Source: Neckera pumila
Lineage: Eukaryota > Streptophyta > Bryopsida > Hypnales > Neckeraceae
DNA: 64,000 nt
Direction: 5' to 3'
NCBI GenBank assembly: GCA_963969595.1
Contig: OZ018415.1
Span: forward strand, 21,891,782 to 21,955,781
Shown: positions 1 through 11,602 of the stretch, one piece after another
Layout of the letters: the number at the start of each line of letters is the position of its first letter
Numbering within the stretch: position 1 is the stretch's first letter
Position numbers and translations under genes: made by a program
Notes under the pieces: model-generated
The model's input: the letters and a program-made list of their open reading frames with translations, nothing else
Database searches by the model: none
What the model was told of the DNA's origin: nothing

Positions 1-375
1 TTTAATCTATCAATTGCGACCTCTCTTAGATCAAACTGATATAGTAGTATTATTAAGAAATAGAATTCCTACTTGGAATATTTCTTGGGCTATTCAATAA
101 TTTGTATTATCTCTTCATTCAATGTCAATTTTATACTACTGATACACATTTCAAAGCAATTATTGTGAGCCAAAGTAATTATAGTAAATTATTTTATCTT
201 GAACTATAAATTTAAATTATAAGCATTATTTTATTTTATTTAAATGACAATGGATTGCCATAGTTATATTATAGAATTCGAACTAAAAATGACTACTCAT
301 TCAAACTTCATAACCCGCCTTCACTCTTTGTTGCTATTCTACAACTTCCCTATATCTAGTTAGTTTTGTATATAA
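1..375. other. AT-rich intergenic DNA
   Basis: Very AT-rich sequence with no open frame of note, no recognisable repeat end and no RNA gene that I can see. Confidence 0.6.
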
Positions 376-1295
376 TTAACTCCTAAAGGACCAACATGCA
401 TTTTTTGGCTACATAGAAATTTTGGGCAAGTATTTGTGACGAAAGATTTCCATATTTTAATAAAAGATGGAGGCAAGAAATATCTTTCATGTGCATTAAA
501 TTTCATGGCATTTGGAAATACGAGTCATAAATTATGACCCAATATGTTATTTTTTTGTAGCTAGACAGTCGAGGCAAATTAGAAAATATCACTTTTTTCA
601 AAAATAAAAAGTTGAAATTGGTTTTCTAGAGTTATATACGGAAAGCTTTGAATCATTCCAGTTTGATCAATGAGTCAAAAGTTATGAGGATTTTTTGTTT
701 GCGGGCAATTATGTTTTTTTTATTCTAAAATAGAGTTTGAAGTTCTTTATCTCACTCAATTTTCAATATTTTTTGAAAAAATAAAATAATAGGATGTAGA
801 TTGTTTATTACAACATTGCAACAATTGGGATTGGCATTATCAATTCAATAAATAAATTCTCAACAATTTAGTATTTTGAATCATTCTCTACTACTGTCTA
901 CTTATTATTTTTTTCTTATATGTTGAACAATTCCAAATGATGGGAATTTTTTCAAGCATGTGGACAACTTGTCTACCAAAAAGAATCAAAAGAAGCACCA
1001 CCATTTTGGACATTTTTTCATAGAAAAAGTGAGCTTGTGAAGTGCAGCTGCCCTAGTTTTTCCTTGGGCCAAAAAAGTGTTTTTCAATGGATTTGAATGC
1101 TTACAATATATCTTGCAATCCACATGGTATAAATTTTTGAAATTTTTACCACATGTTCTCAAGTCAGCATAGTACAAGAACCTATGGTTACATGTGTCCA
1201 AATTTTTTTTTTTACAAAATTTGGTAATTGTTTTAAAAATGACAGTTTTTGAGCGTTTTGGGTGAAAACATAGTCATTGGACTTTGAGGGATTAA
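376..1295 (+). mobile_element. TTAA-flanked TIR element, copy A
   Basis: The left end reads TTAA then CTCCTAAAGGACCAAC; the right end reads TTGGACTTTGAGGGA then TTAA, an imperfect inverted copy. The interior has no coding capacity. The same interior occurs inverted at 50408-51373 and, broken by three insertions, at 59392-61522. Orientation is set by the subterminal motif near 1177-1196 (compare copies B, H and L). It is probably non-autonomous. Here the base next to TTAA is not C on either side, so this looks like an older, mutated copy. Confidence 0.7.
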
Positions 1296-2084
1296 TTGAA
1301 ATTTGAAGCCTGTCCAAAATTGTGAACTAAAAATAAATTGATAGACCAATATCCAAAAGACAAAGAAAAGTTCCTTTGAAGATCTTTAGTTCTTCTTAAA
1401 GTCTTAATTGTTAGAACTAAATTTCTTCCAGTAATTTGAATTTTTTGAAATGACAGTTTTGTACAATTTGAATTTCAAATTAAAACCATTTTAACACAGT
1501 AGTTTTGAAACTTACCTAGGGATACGATATAAATATGAATATTTTTATTTTTATTTTTTAAAGAATCAATCAATTATCTTCTATAAGTTATAAAATTCAA
1601 TTTCATTTTGTGATAATTCAACATTACCTTGATTATTGCAAATGAAAGTAGAAATATGTAACATCAAATGAATTTTTTTTTAAGAAACAATTTAGAAATT
1701 ATTTTATAAGTTTTTTAGAAGAACTCTAGATAACTAGACCACTCACTATTCTACACTAGGATCAAATTCATTAGAATTAATTCAGAATATAATTTATTAT
1801 GGCACCCAATTAAATTTTCAAAAATTATAACATGGCATAATTGAATAGTGTAGAAAATATTAATGAAAATAATCTTGATTCTCCAAAACTCCATGAAGTC
1901 AAAACTGTAAGCACCAGTGAAGCCGCACGAATTTATAAGCTTTGAATACCGATAAAATTGTGAATACTACGGAGTACTAAAGGTCACAAAATATTCCAAA
2001 CCTTGTAAAATGAACTTCCAAAAATGCTAAATCAAGTTAATGAATAAAAATTCAATAAAAAAAAATGATTTCATATATGGTTTA
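1296..2084. other. AT-rich intergenic DNA
   Basis: No gene or clear repeat terminus recognised. Composition resembles the interiors of the TTAA-flanked elements, so decayed copies may be present. Confidence 0.5.
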
Positions 2085-3501
2085 ATGAATCTGACCCCAA
2101 CGTAAGGTATGCAACTAGGGCTTTTTGGAGGGCTTTCTGGTGCCAAATTGCACTAGAAGAAAATAATTTGGTTAAAAAGATGGCAACAAACTATGAATTT
2201 TTTTGCTAAAAAACTTTGAATTAAAAGAAATCTAGGATGAAATTGTCAAGTTGCAGATGAATAATGGACATATGATATGTGCTGTGCTAATGTGATATTT
2301 TCCATCCCATATATGGATTAGGGCTTTTTTTTGGCTTTTTGTTGCTAGATTGCACAAAAAAGAAAAATCTTGCTAAAAAATGCCTTTAACCCCTAAAGGA
2401 CCATTGTCCTTTCGAGGGACAAATGGGATTTTGGGCATGTACCTATGGGCTGAGTTTTTGTTGCAATTTTTCGAAACTTTTTTGGAGATAGGAAAGCTAA
2501 TAATCTTCATGAAATTTTTTTTTTTTTTCAATCGGTGCCTGGGAAAAAAAATTATGCCCAAATAAGCTCAAAACAGGGGAGAGCGGGTAGCAAAAAAAAT
2601 TTGCAAAAAAATTATCATTTTTTTTTTTTTTTTTCCCTTATAGATTATAATTTTTTCTATTTGGGAAGCTTTGATTCATTTCATTTGGATTTTTTATGAG
2701 AAAGTTATGGACAATCTTGTTTTTCAGGCAATTAGAGCATCTTCTTGAAAAAAATAACTTGTAGGATTCATTTTGGAATGCAATTTTTGCAATTTAAAAA
2801 AAAAGAAGTTCCGCATAGTTTAGTTTTTTTGCTAAAACAATCTCACCATTGGGATTAGTGCATTTTAATTCCATCTAAAAGATATTAATATTTTAGATTT
2901 TCCTTCTATCTTGTACCTACTTCTACTTAACAGTTTTTTTAAGAATGAAAAGTAAGTTTTTTTGAGTTCATTTTTTTTCCCTAGACTCTCAACTCAGTTC
3001 TCTACTAGAAAGATTTAAAGCTCAAAACTCTATAGTGCAAAAAATTTAAGTTAAAAATGTTCAAAGTCAAAAAATCTAGTCCCGCAATGTGCTGAAAAGT
3101 TTGTTTTTTTCACTTCAAACACAGATATCTTGCAATTTGTTTGGTCAAAAATTCTGAAATTTTTTCCGCACATTCTCATACTAGTTAGGTATAAGATCCT
3201 ACGGTTAAATGTGCAAAAAAAAAACAATTTTTAATTTTTTTTAGTCTTTGTTCTAGAAATGGCAGTTTTGAGAGTTTTTTGGCAGAAAAAAGGCCTTGGT
3301 CCTTCAGGGGTTAAAAATGTCAAAAAATTTGGATGGAATCGCTAGATTGTGGATAGAAACCAAATTACAGACATGTGATATGTACTTATGTGATATTTTC
3401 TACTCCAATATGTGGATGAACGTTGAAATTTGGAGCACCACTAGAATTTTTTACATCTCCACTTTAGCACTTCATAAAAAATGAAAAAAAAAAAGCCCTG
3501 T
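2085..3501. repeat. ~220-bp tandem repeat interrupted by element B
   Basis: Two related units are visible. Unit 1 runs from about 2085 to 2300: the word AGGGCTTTTTGG, then GCCAAATTGCAC, a poly-T plus GCTAAAAAA block, then the TGATATTTTC / ATATGGAT block. Unit 2 starts near 2320 with the same word order, is interrupted at 2386-3314 by a TTAA-flanked element, and resumes with the GATATGT / TGATATTTTC / ATATGTGGATGAA block to about 3430. No coding function is seen. Confidence 0.6.
2386..3314 (+). mobile_element. TTAA-flanked TIR element, copy B (near intact)
   Basis: 929 bp including both TTAA flanks. Left: TTAA, then CCCCTAAAGGACCATTGTCC. Right: GGCCTTGGTCCTTCAGGGG, then TTAA. The terminal inverted repeat core is CCCCTAAAGGACCA. 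Just inside the left end is a small inverted repeat (TTGTCC / GGGACAA) around a TTCG-containing loop. Near 3192-3210 is the subterminal motif TAAGATCCTACGGTTA shared with copies H and L. There is no transposase ORF. Copies H (29208-30139) and L (33573-34505) are of the same subfamily and nearly the same length. Confidence 0.8.
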
Positions 3502-3787
3502 TAAGGTAACTGCATCTTAAATCACATAGTTAAGCAATTCAACATGTTTTTCACTATTATATGAAAAAAAATTTGTGGTATTTCATTGATAGTCAAAACG
3601 GGATTCTAGATTCTCTTAGAATGCATTTTTTGGACACCGAATGAATAAACTACAAATTTTCAAAGTGCTGAAAATAGGTGCACCTAAAAGCAATCATAGA
3701 GTCATATGAATAGTGGGAGTACATTTTAGGCAAGAATATCCAGTGTGCGATTTTAAGAACCGTGTGATTTTAGGTGTAGTTACCTTA
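3502..3787. mobile_element. TIR element of the TAAGGTAAC family
   Basis: Begins TAAGGTAACTGCATCTTAAA and ends TTTTAGGTGTAGTTACCTTA, a terminal inverted repeat of about 25 bp with mismatches; total 286 bp, no ORF. A related copy lies inverted at about 51372-51657; the word ATGAATAGTGGGAGTACATT in this copy appears as its reverse complement there. It ends about 490 bp before the CGS start codon, so it may bound or enter the CGS promoter. Confidence 0.65.
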
Positions 3788-4275
3788 CAACAAACCTTGA
3801 CGCACTTGGTATTTCCGCACCTCTCCAAGGGGATATTTCACGGGAATGGGTGCCTTTACTACCCCCCTACATTCCCGAAGAAGGTTTCCAATGTCAGAAC
3901 GATGCCGCAAACGTTCAAACCCCGCGTGCGACGTCGCCTGACCTGAAATGCGGCATCTAGGGCTTTTGTCACGAAGCTGACAGACCCGGGCACCACTGCA
4001 ACTCCGGTTAAAATCTAACCGTGGTTAAGTTAGTAGCCGATCAAACCGGAGGTCGAGCGTCCTTCATCTCTGTTGTCTTCTCCCTTCCACTCCATTGTTG
4101 CAGCGCCGCTCCTTTCCTGCGCTCATGCTGTTTCTCCGATCGCTTGTCGCCCGTTTCAAATCCGTGTAGGAGTGTAGATTATTGTAGCAGCTATCCGTCG
4201 ACACAATTTCGTCCGATTTGGTGCAGTTTTGAGGAAGTTTTGGTAGTTTGAAGAGGGAGCGTGTTTGTTGTGGCG
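3788..4275 (+). promoter_or_regulatory. CGS upstream region and probable 5' leader
   Basis: Composition rises sharply from the AT-rich repeats to a gene-like, pyrimidine-rich leader (about 4070-4140, CTTC/TCTCC runs). No convincing TATA box was found and the transcription start cannot be placed. The region holds one short upstream ORF (4125-4169), listed separately. Confidence 0.45.
4125..4169 (+). other. possible 14-codon upstream ORF in CGS leader
   Basis: ATG at 4125 reads MLFLRSLVARFKSV and stops at TAG 4167-4169, 106 bases before the CGS start. The start context is weak (C at -3, C at +4), so leaky scanning would be expected. It matters only if transcription starts upstream of 4125. Confidence 0.3.
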
Positions 4276-7200
4276 ATGGCGGCAGCGTTGTGTGTAGGTC
4301 AGGCAGCGGCATCTGCTGCAATGCCGAGTGCCGGCTACGAGCATCGGCCTGATGCGGCCGGAGGTGCGAAATGCGGTTGTGGAACAGGAGGGGAGAAGGT
4401 GCCCGTGATTAATGTGGCCAGCAAGGGTTTCTTTTGCCCGCCTTGCATCACTCGGGTTCCGCCGAATTTTGTGCGCCAGTCGAGTATCAAGGCGCGCCGC
4501 AACTGCAGCAACATTGGCGTGGCGCAGGTCGTGGCTGCCTCTGCTACGGATCGGAGCGCTCCCGCTGCTGCTGTGACGGCGGCGGCGGCGGCGGCATTGA
4601 CGTCATCGGCGCACACGAAGGTCGTCGACGGACCCCTGGAGCTCGCGAAGGCTGGTGATGGCATTGCTGTCGTTCCGGCGGGTGCCGATGAGGCTGTTAT
4701 CGTGCTTCCGTGTAAAGAGATTCCGGAGGTTGAGAAAACTGGTCGGAAAAAATCGAGCACTCTGGCTGTCCATGGCGGTGAGCACCTTTGACATTCAAGA
4801 ATTTCGTCACAGTGTAATTGACATGATTTTTCTCCCATTTCTGCCGCTGTTCAGCAGCGTCTACTATTTTACATGCGAAGGCATGCAGGGTTTAACTCAT
4901 CTTTCCTCTTGCCATTGGGAGTCCAAATTAGATGTTAAGATCATACCAATTTACTGTGAATTGTCCGTTTCTTATGACACTGTAGTGTGCGATGAGTGCT
5001 GAGTCTGAAATTGTCAACGAAGAGTGAAGATTCCTGTTGTTGAAGACAATTAGAAGAGAGTAGATGTCCAGAAAACCACGAGGATTGCACCAAATCACAT
5101 CCTCAGAATGTGAACATTGGCACAGCTCAAGACGAGCTGAATTTTTGCGTGTCTAAACATTTTCTCTGTTGCTGCCCGTAAGCCTCTCCAGTGTACTAGT
5201 CTCAATCTTTCAGGGAACGACTGTGAGGTTGTCTGCGGATTCGCTCTTTAAGACATATGTTGTGTTCAGATAGGTGTCTGAGAATGCGACAATTTTATCT
5301 TCACTAGTTTGCCTGAATCGAAATCTGGATTCGTTATTCTCGAGGTTCATATGAGTTTCTCATGGATTCCTACCTTCTGTTGCAGGTGAGAGAACCAGGC
5401 GTCCAAAGGTGCAAGATACGCTGACCATACCAATTTGTCAGACATCTACGTATACATTCAAAGATACAGCAGAGTTGATTGCGTTTCAGGTATTTTTTAC
5501 TGTACATTTATACAATTGCACTGCAGCTTGTTCTTCTCTACTTTTCTTTCTGAATTTGATGGACGTGGAGGGTGTGGATCGTAAAGTGCATTTACACCTT
5601 GTTGTGAAATCATTGAGCTTGCTTTTCGTCACGTAGGAAGGAACTTTCACCAGTTTTGAGTATGGACGATACGGCAATCCAACTACAAATGCCGTTGAAG
5701 AGAAGATCAGGTTATTTACTCTTGAGTGATGCTTTGAATTTAGTATTTTGAACTTGTGTAGTCTCATATGTCGTGGGTTTGCATGTCTGATTGTTGAGAG
5801 AATACGTGCCAGGTAGCTATGTTTTGCTGTAGATTTTGTTAGCAGCTTCGTATGGAGTTGAGCTTATAAGAAATCGTAAATTAATACGTCATTTTTGCCC
5901 TCCTTTTTGGCAGCGCTTTGGAAGGGGCCGAGGTTACTTTGCTGTCTGCATCAGGCATGTGTGCAGCCACTACCATGCTTCTTGCGCTGGTCCCAGCTGG
6001 TGGGCACATCGTCACGACAACTGACTGTTACCGTAGGACTCGCCAATTTATCCAGAGCGTGCTTCCCAAAATGGGTATTACGGTAAGTTCCTTACGTCAA
6101 TTTTTGTCTTGCCGTAGGGGAGTTTTAGTGCTGTATTTTTGTTTGATTACGAGTTTGGGCAGCAGCTCCTTTTTAGAGATTATTGGCTCCTTCCTCTTGA
6201 CTACAAGTCCTGGTTTGTCCTGATATTTGAGAATAGTATCATGGTTTTTGCGTGAATGTAGATGAATGGAAGTTGAACTGATTTATAATGTATTTTGGCT
6301 TCTTGACAGACAACTGTGGTTGACCCTGCGGATATTCCTGCTCTTCAGTTAGCACTTGAGAAAAACAAAGTACGTTGCATATTCCATGTTTGTGTGCTGC
6401 CCTTGATTTGATATTCATACTTATCTTCTGTGTTTCATACATTCATTTGTAGTTCATTGCTGCGTATTTTAGAAGACAAATAATGATAGACGATCATCTG
6501 TGGACCACATCACGCTTGCAGACAAGCAAAATCGTTTCTGTACCCTGAATGCGATTAGATTGTCGCTAAGGTTGAGGTTGACCATTGTAATTGGATATCT
6601 CAGGTATCAATATTCTTTTCGGAGTCGCCTACGAACCCCTACTTGCGGTGTATCGACATAGAATTAGTGTCGAAGCTGTGTCACGAACATGGTGCTCTCG
6701 TGTGCATTGATGGAACATTTGCGACTCCTGTGAATCAGCAGGCTCTAGCTCTGGGGGCTGACCTTGTTCTCCACTCTGCAACCAAATACCTTGCTGGGCA
6801 CAATGATGTAAGCTCATTTTTGCAGCTACCTGGATTGATATCTAGTGCTTTCTGTAACAAAAGATATTCACGATAACGTTGGGATCTCATGATTACTAAT
6901 GTCGAGCTAGTACTTGTTACTGGAGTATTATCCTGTCATATATTCCAACAGAACACACTACGATTTGCTGAGAAGAGTTTGACTGCCGGAGGTTGCGATT
7001 TGTGCAATAAGTTTAATGTTGCTGAACGTGGAACATCCTTATGAGACACTCTTGAAGAATTATACATTTTAGTGCATTGGTAACAGTATTTTTTTTGGCA
7101 GGTTCTGGCAGGGAGTCTCAGTGGGTCCAAGCAATGCCTTTCTGCTGTGCGAGCCCTGCATAACATCCTGGGAGGTGTTGTTGATCCAGTACGTATCTGC

Positions 7201-8423
7201 TGCAGAGTACTGGAATTTGTCAGAATTTATATGCTGTTCGTGAAATATGTCTCGTCGTGGGGCAAGCCGGCCAGAATCTGGATAGAATTTCTGTGTTGGC
7301 ATTCTCATGCTGCTCTAGTAGTATGTTTTCTAATTGGTAACTTTTCATCTTGGAACAGAATGCTGCCTATTTAATCTTGCGAGGTTTGAAGACCTTAGAT
7401 CTTCGCGTCAAGCAGCAGAACAATACTGCAACTCTGCTCGCATCAAAATTGGAATCCCACCCTAAGGTTTGTAACTTGTACTATTTTCAGGATCTTAATT
7501 GCTGTACGATGACTCTGAAACTTTCGGGGCCTAACTCTTATGGTATTTTTCTCTTGCAGGTGGCACGTGTACATTATCCTGGCCTGGAAAGTCATCCAGA
7601 GCATCATATCGCCAAGCGACAGATGAGTGGCTTTGGTGGTGTCATTAGTTTTGAGGTATTTTCATACCTTCTTTGTTGGCTCTGGACCGAAGGGGAATAG
7701 GCTTTGCATTGACAGAAGCTAACATGTGAGGAAGTTTGAGTACGGCTTTATTCGAAACACGAGCCAGTGCTATAGGGAGAGAGCCTCTCGTAGCGTAGGT
7801 GCTTGTTTTCTTAGTTCTAGGGATATTGTAGACCGTTGTTTTACTTTCCCTGCAGTTTGAATATTCTTTCATACGCTCATTTGGATACGAACTAACAAAT
7901 TTTGGGTTATGAATACAGATAGCAGGAGACCTAGAGACCACCTCAAAGTTTATTGATGGTCTTCGGATCCCTTATATTGCACCTTCGCTTGGTGGAGTTG
8001 AAAGCCTGGTTGAACAGCCAACCATCATTTCTTACTGGTACTTCTGTACTCTCTTTGTCAGGGCTTTTTCTTTTATGAAGTCTGGTTGGTTTGAATAGTG
8101 CTAGCTCTTTCCTAACGACTGAAAATGTGAACTGGCTCTGTTATAGAGAGTAGTATCTGTAACTAATTTGATGGTATTGGGCTTAGTGTCAAGAATTGTG
8201 AAAATTGAGTCACCAAGATATTCTTCAGCTAAGTTAGTGAAGAAATGTTTCTCCAAGAGAATCTAATCCCGTTTTTTTTTGTTTTCTTTTTGGTAACAGG
8301 GATCAGAGCGCAGCAGAGAGAGCACGACTTGGAATCAAAGACAACCTGGTTCGCTTCAGCTGTGGTATAGAAGATTATCACGACATCCTAAATGATGTTG
8401 TGCAGTCTCTAGATGCTCTGTAA
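4276..8423 (+). CDS. CGS1: cystathionine gamma-synthase, plastid type
   Basis: Makes cystathionine from O-phosphohomoserine and cysteine, the first committed step of plant methionine synthesis, in plastids; PLP enzyme. Eleven coding exons join in frame to 548 residues: 4276-4777, 5386-5489, 5637-5710, 5914-6082, 6310-6369, 6604-6807, 7102-7188, 7359-7466, 7560-7655, 7919-8037, 8300-8423. All introns are GT-AG. The ATG at 4276 has G at -3 and +4; the in-frame GTG at 4261 was not used. Residues 1-165 are transit peptide plus the plant N-terminal region with an Ala run; residues 74-84 are the MTO1 motif. The fold follows from [10 protein letters not shown]; the PLP lysine is K364 in [12 protein letters not shown], with D339 upstream in VCIDGTF. 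The C-terminal block ([20 protein letters not shown]) is intact. Arabidopsis CGS1 is 563 residues, so this copy looks complete and functional. Confidence 0.95.
4495..4545 (+). promoter_or_regulatory. MTO1 nascent-peptide autoregulatory region of CGS
   Basis: Codons 74-84 encode [11 protein letters not shown], identical to the MTO1 core of Arabidopsis CGS1 (residues 77-87), followed by VVAASAT. In Arabidopsis this nascent peptide stalls the ribosome at Ser94 in response to S-adenosylmethionine and triggers mRNA decay. The core is intact here, but the position of Arabidopsis Trp93 is Ala90 and Ser94 is Thr91. Whether stalling still occurs cannot be told from sequence. Confidence 0.85.
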
Positions 8424-11188
8424 TGCTAACCAGCTGGTTCGTCCACCTTATATTTCTCCACGTAATATTAAGGCTACGTGTGAGCTGATGATATGTTTTC
8501 TGTGCTCTTTTACATGATTAATGGTTTTGACTGGGACAGTCGTTGCAGCTCTTTGTGACTTCGCCAATGATAGGCCAAGCCTTTTGTGGGCATCACGCAA
8601 AGCTCATGTCTTCTCGTTTAAGCCGTCATTTTTGCAATACCAGTATACCTTTGTTTGTTACAATTTCCAATATTCATATTGATATATGTGAGTTGAATTT
8701 CAACTCTTGCACAGCTGTGGGTTGTTGCAAACCTCTCAGGGACAAAATGACCATCTAGTGGTTGCTCAAATACATTGATTGAAGACTGCTAAGAATTCCA
8801 GAGCAATTTCTCGAACCTTTCTTATCTAGTGAAACTTTGCAATCGAGCATGACGAGTTGACGACTGCAAGATCATGGGTCTTCTACTGTAACAGTATGGA
8901 ACTTTTTGGATTCTGAAGATGTGTCTGGAATTTGACAGTGTGCCACTCTTGAGTTACAGACCATTATTGAGATACGAACTTGTTGATGGGGAACCGAGTT
9001 GTGACTTGGGACCTGCTGAATAATTAATTGGGAGTCACTCAGCTGGTAGGTCAGTGATAATTCAGGAACGTGTTGATTTATTGCTTGAAGCGGGCGGTGT
9101 CTAGGAAGAGTATTGAAGGGAGGCCTCCACTTGAACGGAGACCTTCTGCGTTGGAGGCGGAACACATGAGACCAACACAGTCCCATGGACGTGCTACCAA
9201 GCTTGAGTCTTCCAAGCTCTGGGACATGAGCTTCTTACTGCATTTGTGAAATATGACTGCAATTATAGTTCAGGACAAGGCTCACTGGTGCCGATTGCAC
9301 GGTGGGACTAGAGCTAGAGCTTCCTGTCGACGTGCGCGTGGAGGGAGAGCAGCATCTATTTCTTCTTCAGGGCACCACTTGACTGGTTGGATTGCGAAAG
9401 AGTAGCACAGGATCACCTCAACGGGGTCAGAACTTGCCTTACTCCCTGCCCTTTGTACCTGGATATCTAACCCACTACACTCGTATCCATCGACGGTGAC
9501 CACTTTGCTTCTTTTGCTGCACCAATTATTTTACATCATCCTCTTTAGAATCTAATGACTTGATAACAACACTGTTCACACACCTGTGCCTCAATGACAG
9601 GACGTGGAACGAACTTACGAACCGCACTAAGTAGACAAAGGATCGTAGTCCAGAGTTGCATTGCGGCCATGATGGCGTCGATTGGAAGTGCTGGAGCACC
9701 CCGTTTGCAGCGTGGTGCCGGTGGTGGGCTGCACCTGCTGGTCTACCGATTTCTCCACAGGGCTTTCTCTTCGTTATGATTGCGGCCGTGGACGTTTCCA
9801 CCCACCCGCCGCCAACGACCCCTTACGTTCCCTAGATATACCCTCCAGCACGCCATGGCCAAATTTTACAATATTCCGTCAACTTGAAGGTACTTATGAC
9901 TTCCAACATGTTACCGCTGAACTGAAACCAGGGCTTTATCATTGCGTGATTTGTGTCGTTTGTCTGCCGTATCGGTGCAACATGTTGCTTAGTTCTCTTG
10001 CAATTGAGCTATTGGATATGGGCCAATATTGCTCTCAGTAGGGTAAACAACCATTCTCATCATATTTTATATGGAACTCTTGTGGACGTTTGTCGGAGCA
10101 CTCGCTGCCGCAGCGATGCTTTGGTGGCCATACTCAGAAACTGGACGAAGCTGAATTGTTGTCCACAGTCCTCAATTGGTTTCCGGACTATCATCCTTGT
10201 AATACTTCCCGCGACCTGGTCTCTTCTACCGATAGTTTTGACGCAGTTAAAGGGGCTTGGCGTGGAGTTTCCTGCAACTCACGGCAGTATTTCAAGAGTC
10301 AAATGCGATTGGCAATTAATAGTGGTACAGACTGGTTGAGACTTTTCTATTGTAAATTGTTTGGCATAATTAATCTCTGCACCAGTGAAGTATTTTTGGA
10401 TTTTTTCTTATCGTTCATGTGTTGATCAAATGTAAGATGAAGATGCCTATTCATGCTCTTCTTAATTGTTATTGATCCATTGGATTACGTAGTTTACTTC
10501 AATAAGGAAAGCCGAATTCGTGTTTGTTCAGCTACTGCTCTCTGCCAATGGCCCAGTTCTATTCTTGCCACAATTTTTATCTAGAACTCTCTGTTTTGCA
10601 AGCATGGCGAGGATAACATTTACTGTTGTTGCAGAGACTTGGCCAGCCACTCTTTAGACCGAACACTGCCCTTAGATTTTTTCTGCGCTTACTTCAAACT
10701 GGAATACTTGTGAGATGAGTAAAGTTTGATGTGCGAGTTGATATAGTATATAAACAAGTTTCGTTTCTATGTCAACGGTGCTGAATGCACCTTTTTTTCA
10801 GTTCACTTTCTCAGATTGCTGCTAACTGATTCTGTGTGAAATGTAGTGCTGTACCGTGTGGTTTTCAAAACTCTGGTACCAAATTAATTTTATGCCTGGA
10901 ATTCAGAGACTTCAGCCACAGCAGTTTCAGTGGGAGTCTTCAAGAGAGCTCTCACGGGACTCATTTCAACCATCTCTCCAGTATGTGTAAGTTTATCATG
11001 CGCCAATAAATTGATAAGTCATGCAGGCACTCCTAATAACCTTTAAATGATCGTAGTGGAAGCTGTTGAAGCATTTAATCTCGCATAGGTTGCATTGAGG
11101 TTCAGAATTCAACAATGACTTCAAGTCTGGTTCCATTTCTTACCCAAGCAAATGTCTATGAACACTTTAAGATTTAATGTTACGTTAT
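8424..11188. other. CGS 3' region and unassigned sequence
   Basis: The first few hundred bases are probably CGS 3' UTR. From about 9050 to 10340 the base composition stays gene-like, but no family was recognised. Minus-strand frames at 9282-9503 (starts VTVDGYECSGLDIQVQ) and around 9587-9672 (ATG then AAMQLWTTILCLLSA, signal-peptide-like) might be exons of a small secreted protein, but the splice phases I tried do not join them. On the plus strand 10071-10154 encodes a 27-residue peptide with a hydrophobic N-terminus. None is secure. Confidence 0.35.
10071..10154 (+). CDS. possible 27-residue membrane-anchor-like small ORF
   Basis: ATG at 10071 reads MELLWTFVGALAAAAMLWWP then YSETGRS and TGA. 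The first 20 residues would form a single membrane segment or signal anchor. It could be a lone small ORF, the first exon of something unrecognised, or chance. No homolog was recognised and the neighbours do not help. Confidence 0.15.
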   Translation: MELLWTFVGALAAAAMLWWPYSETGRS

Positions 11189-11271
11189 TACTTCCTTTGT
11201 CTCAAAATAATACCGGTGTTCCTTTGTAAAATATAAGGAAACACTAGTATTATTTTGAGACAGCGGGAGTA
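11189..11271. mobile_element. Stowaway-like MITE, 83 bp
   Basis: TA-CTTCCTTTGTCTCAAAATAA at the left and TTATTTTGAGACAGCGGGAG-TA at the right form a near-complete inverted repeat with TA flanks. The ends recall the CTCCCTCCGTCCC terminus of plant Stowaway (Tc1/mariner-derived) MITEs. No coding capacity. Confidence 0.75.
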
Positions 11272-11602
11272 TTAGTTTACAATTGAGTTAAATTCAGTTT
11301 TTTTAATTGTGCTTATAAATTAAGCAGCTAAATCAATTGATAGATTCTCTCATCATTAGAGTTATTATTTTCTCTAACAATAGTTTATCTATAATTTGTC
11401 CTTCACTTTCATGTTGAACATGCATATGAATGATTGTGTACATAGACATTTGCTTGGGTAAGAAATGGAACTATGTAGCAAATGTCTACAAACTAAGGTA
11501 GGAGGTCCTTAAATCGACCGGGTTCTAAATGCGTCTCCTATCTAGGAATGAATGACATACTCCTTGAAATATCTATTATTGTCATTGATGAGGTAGGTAG
11601 GC

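Noticed and set aside
4335..4838. 167-codon minus-strand ORF over CGS exon 1
   Set aside because: It is antisense to the GC-rich, stop-poor CGS first exon, whose plus-strand product is clearly identified.
4655..5002. 115-codon plus-strand ORF
   Set aside because: Out of frame with CGS and running into intron 1; no family signature.
7859..7860. exonic reading through CGS intron 9 (ORF 7645-7941, minus)
   Set aside because: It is an intronic antisense frame; the GT-AG junctions 7655/7919 restore the enzyme sequence.
10071..10154. cytochrome P450 membrane anchor exon
   Set aside because: The hydrophobic start is suggestive, but no P450 motif follows on any frame downstream.
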